From Ardenticatenaceae bacterium (lineage in GTDB: Bacteria; Chloroflexota; Anaerolineae; Promineifilales; Promineifilaceae): a stretch of 64,000 bases of DNA. The stretch covers positions 179,415-243,414 of the forward strand of contig JACKBS010000015.1 of NCBI GenBank assembly GCA_020634435.1. Direction: 5' to 3'. Both the position numbers and the translations under genes were made by a program. Shown here piece by piece: positions 59,909 through 64,000 of this stretch (the first letter of the stretch is position 1; each line of letters opens with the position of its first letter). The notes under the pieces are model-generated. The model made no database searches and was not told the DNA's origin. It saw only the letters and a program-made list of their open reading frames with translations.

Positions 59909-60655
59909 ATGCTTATCTTCTCTGTCGTTCTTCAGCTTATTTTTCTGGAAGGGGTGTTGTCGTTGGACAATGCGGCCGTTTTGGGAGCGATGGCGTCTCG
60001 GCTGCCGGATGACCGACCGGTGCCGCTGCCGGATTTCTTGCACTTTTTGCAGCCGCTTACCGATAAATTGTTAGGTGGGCAAGAAACGGCCGTTCTGCGC
60101 ATTGGCCTCTTGTTTGCCTACCTGGGGCGGGGGCTGCTGCTGTTTGCTGCCGAATGGATCCGGCAAAGCGTGCTGCTTACTTCGCTGGGGGCGGCCTACC
60201 TCATCTGGTTGGGGGTACGGAACCTTCTGCCGTCTTCTGAGGATAGCGAAACGCATGCGTCGTTGACCAGCAAAATTCCGCCGAGCTTTTGGTGGATGGT
60301 GCTCCAGGTGGAGGTGATTGACCTGGTGTTTAGCCTGGACAACGTGGTAGCGGCCGTTTCGCTTTCTTCCGACTTTTGGGTAGTGGCGCTGGGTGTGGCC
60401 ATCGGTATTTTGCTGATGCGTTTTGCGGCGGGTGTGTTTGCCCATTTGGTGAAAAAAGAGCCGATTCTGGAAACGGCCGCTTATCTCATCATCGTGGCTT
60501 TGGGTGCCGAACTGCTGCTGACCGATTTTACCAATTTCACCCTGGCTGCCTGGCAAAAGCTGATCATCTCGACAGCCATTATTGCAGCCTGCCTGGTTTA
60601 TGCGCGCGTTTCATCCACCGAGAGGGTAAAAGAATCGCCCAACCAGGACATTTGA
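59909..60655 (+). CDS. TerC-family integral membrane protein
   Basis: A 248-residue protein with about seven helices. The duplicated acidic signatures are EGVLSLDNAA near residue 14 and DLVFSLDNVV near 138, the hallmark of TerC/Alx proteins. Relatives export Mn2+ or supply metals to exported proteins, and are linked to tellurite resistance. The two Asp in the helices are thought to bind metal. It has a terminator of its own. Confidence 0.88.
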   Translation: MLIFSVVLQLIFLEGVLSLDNAAVLGAMASRLPDDRPVPLPDFLHFLQPLTDKLLGGQETAVLRIGLLFAYLGRGLLLFAAEWIRQSVLLTSLGAAYLIWLGVRNLLPSSEDSETHASLTSKIPPSFWWMVLQVEVIDLVFSLDNVVAAVSLSSDFWVVALGVAIGILLMRFAAGVFAHLVKKEPILETAAYLIIVALGAELLLTDFTNFTLAAWQKLIISTAIIAACLVYARVSSTERVKESPNQDI

Positions 60656-60661
60656 TGTAAG

Positions 60662-60687
60662 AAGGCCGCGAATAAGCGGTCTTTTTG
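60662..60687 (+). terminator. Intrinsic terminator after the TerC gene
   Basis: AAGGCCGC-GAATAA-GCGGTCTT (one G-U pair) followed by TTTTTG. Confidence 0.65.
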
Positions 60688-60778
60688 TATAGCCCCAGTC
60701 ACGCCTTTCCACCGATTTAGCCAGACGATTAATCACGTAAAGTACGGGCAACTTGATTGAACAAGCGAGGATGACATC

Positions 60779-61441
60779 ATGACGCATACAACCGACTCAA
60801 AAAAACAACACCGCCGCTGGCTGTATGTGCTTTTAATTGCCGCCTCGCTGTTGATCTTTGCCCTGCTCCTGACGTTTGTGATTTTGCAAACCACGCAGGC
60901 CTGGGACATTGCCGTGATGCAGTCCATTCACACCTGGGCGACGCCATTTTTAACAAACCTCATGCTGCTCATCACCGACACGGGCGGGGTGGGGCGGGCT
61001 GTGCCCCTGGTTTTGGTGGCCGGTTGGCTGCTGTGGCGCGGTTACCAGCTGGAATTGTGGACGTTGCTGGGCGCAGTTTCCGTCGGCCAATTGTTTACTT
61101 ATTTGTTTAAGTGGCTGGTCGATAGACCGCGCCCGCTTGCTTTTGAGGCGCTGCAAGCCCTGCCCACCGATGCCAGTTTCCCCAGTGGCCATGCCCTTGG
61201 CTCCACGATTTTGTTTGGCTTGTTGGGCATCTGGCTGTGGCAAAACGGCCGTCGCGGCTGGGCCATAACGCTGTTTGTGTGGGCGGCGCTGGTGGGGTTT
61301 AGCCGAGTTTATTTGGGCGTTCACCATCCAACTGATGTCCTGGCTTCTTTTGCTTTGGGCACGGCGTGGTTAACGGCCGTTACCATTTTTTACGACACCA
61401 TGAAGAGGAAACAGAATGAGCTTTCTGCCCATAATCATTAA
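60779..61441 (+). CDS. PAP2-family membrane phosphatase
   Basis: A 220-residue protein with six helices. All three PAP2 motifs are present: KWLVDRPRP near residue 113, PSGHALGS near 138, and SRVYLGVHHPTDV near 176, with the catalytic His pair. It removes phosphate from phosphatidate, undecaprenyl pyrophosphate or similar lipids outside the membrane. Its end overlaps the lipid kinase gene by 26 bases, so the genes are coupled. Confidence 0.9.
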   Translation: MTHTTDSKKQHRRWLYVLLIAASLLIFALLLTFVILQTTQAWDIAVMQSIHTWATPFLTNLMLLITDTGGVGRAVPLVLVAGWLLWRGYQLELWTLLGAVSVGQLFTYLFKWLVDRPRPLAFEALQALPTDASFPSGHALGSTILFGLLGIWLWQNGRRGWAITLFVWAALVGFSRVYLGVHHPTDVLASFALGTAWLTAVTIFYDTMKRKQNELSAHNH

Positions 61442-62303
61442 TCCCGCCGCCGGGAATAACGAACCCATTCTCAATACGTTAAACGATGTTTTTAGCGACG
61501 ATGTGAAGTGGGAGGTGAAAATCACCCACGCCAGCGGCGATGCCCGGCGTTTTGCCGAAGAAGCCGTGGCGCGGCAAGCGGCTGCGGTCGGTGTGTACGG
61601 TGGCGACGGCACCATCACCGAAGTGGCGCAGGTGCTGGCCAATCGAGACATTCCCATGCTGCTGTTGCCTGGCGGCACTGGCAACGGCGTGGCCCGCATG
61701 TTGGAGATTCCGGTCGATTTGCGGCAGGCCGCGGCCTTGTGGAGCGGCAATTCAGTGGTGCGCAAGGTGGATTTGGGCTGCATCAACAACCATCCTTTCT
61801 TGCTGCGGGCCGATATTGGCTTTTTGGCCAAGGTGGATGTGGAAACGCCTCGCTTGATGAAGGACCGTTTTGGCAAATGGGCCTACGCATTTTCCACATT
61901 TCAACATTTGAGCGATCTGAAGCCCGTTGCGTACCAATTGAAGCTGGATGATGAAGAGCTGGAAATGGAGGCCGTTTTGGTAACGGTGGTGAACATGGCC
62001 GCTCTTGTGTGGGGCCATCGGCCAATTGCTGCGGGTGTTTCCCCTGATGATGGTTTATTAGACGTGTTCTTGCTGACGCGGGATGATATTGTTGCCATCA
62101 CCGAGGTGGTAAGCACTCCGGTTTTAGGGACGCCCGCGCCGATGTACCATTGGCAGGTCAAATCGGCCGAAATTCATACTACCCCCCTCCAACCTTTAGC
62201 CATTGATGGCGAAGGCATTGAGACGGCTTCCGCCGCCATTTCTGTCATGTCCCAGTCGGTCAACATTATTGTTCCGGCGTTTACAGTCGGGGAGGCAGAA
62301 TGA
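61416..62303 (+). CDS. Diacylglycerol kinase-like lipid kinase (DagK/YegS family)
   Basis: A 295-residue protein. YGGDGTITEVAQ near residue 65 and LLLPGGTGNGVARML near 84 are the nucleotide-binding signatures of the DAGK catalytic domain. The C-terminal beta-sandwich ends with QPLAIDGEGIE. It phosphorylates diacylglycerol or a related lipid at the inner membrane face. It lies between the phosphatase and the flippase-like gene with overlaps on both sides, forming a lipid-recycling module. Confidence 0.88.
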   Translation: MSFLPIIINPAAGNNEPILNTLNDVFSDDVKWEVKITHASGDARRFAEEAVARQAAAVGVYGGDGTITEVAQVLANRDIPMLLLPGGTGNGVARMLEIPVDLRQAAALWSGNSVVRKVDLGCINNHPFLLRADIGFLAKVDVETPRLMKDRFGKWAYAFSTFQHLSDLKPVAYQLKLDDEELEMEAVLVTVVNMAALVWGHRPIAAGVSPDDGLLDVFLLTRDDIVAITEVVSTPVLGTPAPMYHWQVKSAEIHTTPLQPLAIDGEGIETASAAISVMSQSVNIIVPAFTVGEAE

Positions 62304-63352
62304 TCCATTCCTCTGTGCAAGAAGATCATTGGCTGGGGCTGCGCCATTTGCATGTGCGCTGGCTGCGCTATCTGGTGCCGCTGCTGGTCATTGGGCTGGC
62401 CGTGCACGTGCTGCTGCCCAAAATCGCCGACTTCAAGAAGTCTTGGGAGGTGCTGCGGCAGATGTCGCTGGCGCTGCTGGGGCTGGCGGTGCTGTTCCAA
62501 ATCGGCCGTTATGTGGCCAGCGGTTTCATGCTGCAAAGCCTGGTGCAATTGGCCGGGGGAAAGCTGAAATTGTGGCGCAGCATCAGCATTGGGCTGGCCT
62601 CTACAAGCGTTGGTTTGGTGGCGGCTGGGGCGGTGGGCAGTATGGTGGCTCTGTACAACTGGCTGTTGCCCACAGGGGTGGACAAACAGGGCGCAGGCTT
62701 AACGGCCGTTCTCAAAACCGTCTTTACCGATGGCCTGATCTTTGTGCTGTCCGTCATTAGCCTCGTTTACCTGCTGTTGGCGCATGATCTAACCGGGGTG
62801 CAAATTGCTGGATATACGGCCGTTTTGCTACTGCTGCTGGTGGTAGGTGGCGGCCTGGTTTGGGGCATTGCTCATCCCGACGTGCTGAAAAAGCAGCTCA
62901 ACCAAATGCTGGCTGTCTGGGCCAAACTGCGCCGCAAGCCGGTAGATGCGCAGACGGCGGATCACCTGGTGCGGCAGTCGGTAGCCATTGCCGACGTTTT
63001 GCGGGCCGGTGGTTGGCAACGGCCGTTGTTGGGGGCCACGCTCAGAACCGTTTTTGACGTGTTGACCCTTTACGCGCTTTTTGTGGCCGCCAAGCATCCG
63101 GTGGGCGTTGGCGTTTTACTGGTGGGGTATGGGCTGCCGCTGCTGCTAGGCAAGATGAGCTTTTTGCCGGGCGGGGTTGGGGTGGTGGAAGCGTCGATGA
63201 CGGCCGTTTACACCAGCTTTGGCGTCAGCACCGAAGTGTCGGTGGTGGTGATCCTGGCCTACCGCTTTATTTCATTCTGGTTGCCCATCCTGTTTGGGGT
63301 GCCGTTGGCGGTGTATTTGCAGCGGGAAACGGCCGTACCGACAGCGCATTAA
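62300..63352 (+). CDS. Flippase-like membrane protein (LPG synthase TM region, UPF0104)
   Basis: A 350-residue protein with about eight helices. The family hallmark FLPGGVGVVEASM is near residue 291, and a conserved early segment is GRYVASGFMLQSLVQLAG. This domain is the membrane half of MprF and AglD-like proteins and moves or modifies lipids across the membrane. Here it lacks the aminoacyl-transferase part. The start overlaps the end of the lipid kinase gene. Confidence 0.85.
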   Translation: MIHSSVQEDHWLGLRHLHVRWLRYLVPLLVIGLAVHVLLPKIADFKKSWEVLRQMSLALLGLAVLFQIGRYVASGFMLQSLVQLAGGKLKLWRSISIGLASTSVGLVAAGAVGSMVALYNWLLPTGVDKQGAGLTAVLKTVFTDGLIFVLSVISLVYLLLAHDLTGVQIAGYTAVLLLLLVVGGGLVWGIAHPDVLKKQLNQMLAVWAKLRRKPVDAQTADHLVRQSVAIADVLRAGGWQRPLLGATLRTVFDVLTLYALFVAAKHPVGVGVLLVGYGLPLLLGKMSFLPGGVGVVEASMTAVYTSFGVSTEVSVVVILAYRFISFWLPILFGVPLAVYLQRETAVPTAH

Positions 63353-63382
63353 ACAGCCTGGCAACTTTCCGACACTCGGCAT

Positions 63383-63399
63383 CTATGTCAAATGACGTA
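63383..63399. promoter_or_regulatory. Palindromic site, copy 4 (reverse: TACGTCATTTGACATAG)
   Basis: The best palindrome of the four: CTATGTCA-AA-TGACGTAG (63383-63400). It lies in the 319-base gap before the oxidase gene, 273 bases from its ATG. A half-site TGACATAG lies about 25 bases further on. The rest of the gap shows no clear promoter. Confidence 0.6.
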
Positions 63400-63671
63400 G
63401 AGGGGCGCTAAACAACTGGGTAATATGACATAGACTGTTCCCGACATTTACCTAATGATGATTTATCCTTGTTTCGCTATTCTCTAATCAGGTACGAAAC
63501 GCTTGAAGTGTAGAAGCTCGTTTCGTCTATTGGGACTTTATCGTTAGCGGTAACCCCGGCTCTGGAAGATGCCAACCCAATTTCAACGTACCGGAATTTT
63601 AACCACAACCAAGTAACTCAGTTCTATCAACGGCCGTTTCTGGGCCGCATAAATTTTGGAGGAAAATCCTT

Positions 63672-64000
63672 ATGACTTCAGCCGGTAAAACCTGGGATCA
63701 GCTGCTCTACCGCTTTGGCTCGGCTCGGGATCGGTCCAGCACGGTGGGGCTGGCTGTGCAAGAACATACCGACGAGGCAGCCAAGATATGGCTGTACAGC
63801 TCCATTGTCTGGCTAACCATCGTTGATCTGTTTGGCCTGATTTTGGCGCTGGAACTCATCAGCCCAAATTTGTTTGCGGGCATCCCGTGGCTGCTGTTTA
63901 GCCGGATACGGCCGTTGCACGTCAACGGCGTCATCTTTGCCTGGCTCTCCATGATGTACTGGGGCGCACTCTTCTACATGATTCCGCGCCTCACTGGCCT
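63672..64000 (+). CDS. Heme-copper oxidase subunit I (cbb3/CcoN-like), N-terminal part
   Basis: The frame is open from ATG 63672, with GGAGG ten bases upstream, to the window edge (109 residues). After a soluble N-terminus comes helix 1 (IWLYSSIVWLTIVDLFGLI). RPLHVNGVIFAWLSMMYWGA follows, where His is the low-spin heme ligand and the wording matches CcoN (RPVHTNAVIFGW). FYMIPRLTG also fits. It is the catalytic subunit of a cytochrome c oxidase reducing oxygen at the membrane. The copper genes of this window would serve its metal supply. The 3' part lies outside. Confidence 0.88.
   Translation, partial: MTSAGKTWDQLLYRFGSARDRSSTVGLAVQEHTDEAAKIWLYSSIVWLTIVDLFGLILALELISPNLFAGIPWLLFSRIRPLHVNGVIFAWLSMMYWGALFYMIPRLTG

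Noticed and set aside
63707..63952. Minus-strand 81-codon frame at the right edge
   Set aside because: It lies opposite the oxidase subunit, whose membrane helix and heme motif are clear.
1..64000. tRNA or rRNA genes
   Set aside because: No T-loop GGTTCGANTCC pattern with matching cloverleaf arms and no rRNA-like sequence was seen on either strand.

Overview
The window looks like a chromosomal piece of an uncultivated or lightly studied Chloroflexota bacterium (Anaerolineae-like). This is inferred from gene content, gene order and codon style; no rRNA gene is present to settle it. The gene set suggests an aerobic or facultative lifestyle: carotenoid synthesis, a cbb3-type oxidase at the right edge, copper handling, cytochrome P450, fatty-acid and amino-acid oxidation enzymes, and several two-component systems. 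No tRNA, rRNA or CRISPR array was seen.

Layout. 1-4003: carotenoid cluster (desaturase C-terminus, fused lycopene cyclase, CruF-type hydratase, glycosyltransferase) with plsY inside it. 4004-6413: a gene-poor stretch, a beta-propeller fragment and an IS4-type element. 6445-15178: a copper region on the minus strand (CopC-CopD-cytochrome fusion, Met/His/Asp-rich lipoprotein, two DUF3105 proteins, CopA, CopZ, CsoR with a candidate operator). 15262-17714: two insertion sequences. 17849-32446: mixed housekeeping and signalling genes (degenerate response regulator, hydrolase, Mrp ATPase, rhodanese, MscS, beta-oxidation enzymes, an AT-rich foreign-looking glycosyltransferase, K+ channel, tandem Nudix protein, histidine kinase). 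32494-36663: APC permease plus ALDH7 operon. 36862-46522: tandem GNAT, ribbon-helix-helix regulator and P450 sharing a divergent control region, two secreted lipoprotein peptidases, methyltransferase, CorA. 46669-50298: a graveyard of broken insertion sequences that truncates an older gene. 50473-64000: a large sensor kinase with two NarL-type regulators, then a stress/envelope region (YflT-like protein, two PRC-barrel proteins, lipoprotein, a transaldolase homologue lacking its catalytic residues, TerC, PAP2, lipid kinase, flippase-like protein) ending in the oxidase gene.

Three non-genic layers stand out. First, the octamer palindrome ACGGCCGT occurs roughly 100 times by hand count, where about one to three are expected. 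It lies mostly inside genes, but is missing from the insertion sequences and the AT-rich glycosyltransferase. This resembles the cyanobacterial HIP1 situation. Second, gaps between genes carry families of short degenerate repeats built as direct-then-inverted arrays (CGGTAA-type, AGTGAAAAGT-type, GTAATTGGG-type), and one array lies in frame inside copA. Third, a palindromic site close to CTAYGTCA-WW-TGACRTAG occurs four times, only between 55.0 and 63.4 kb, upstream of the second regulator, the stress protein, the pseudo-transaldolase and the oxidase. This suggests a local regulon driven by the neighbouring two-component system.
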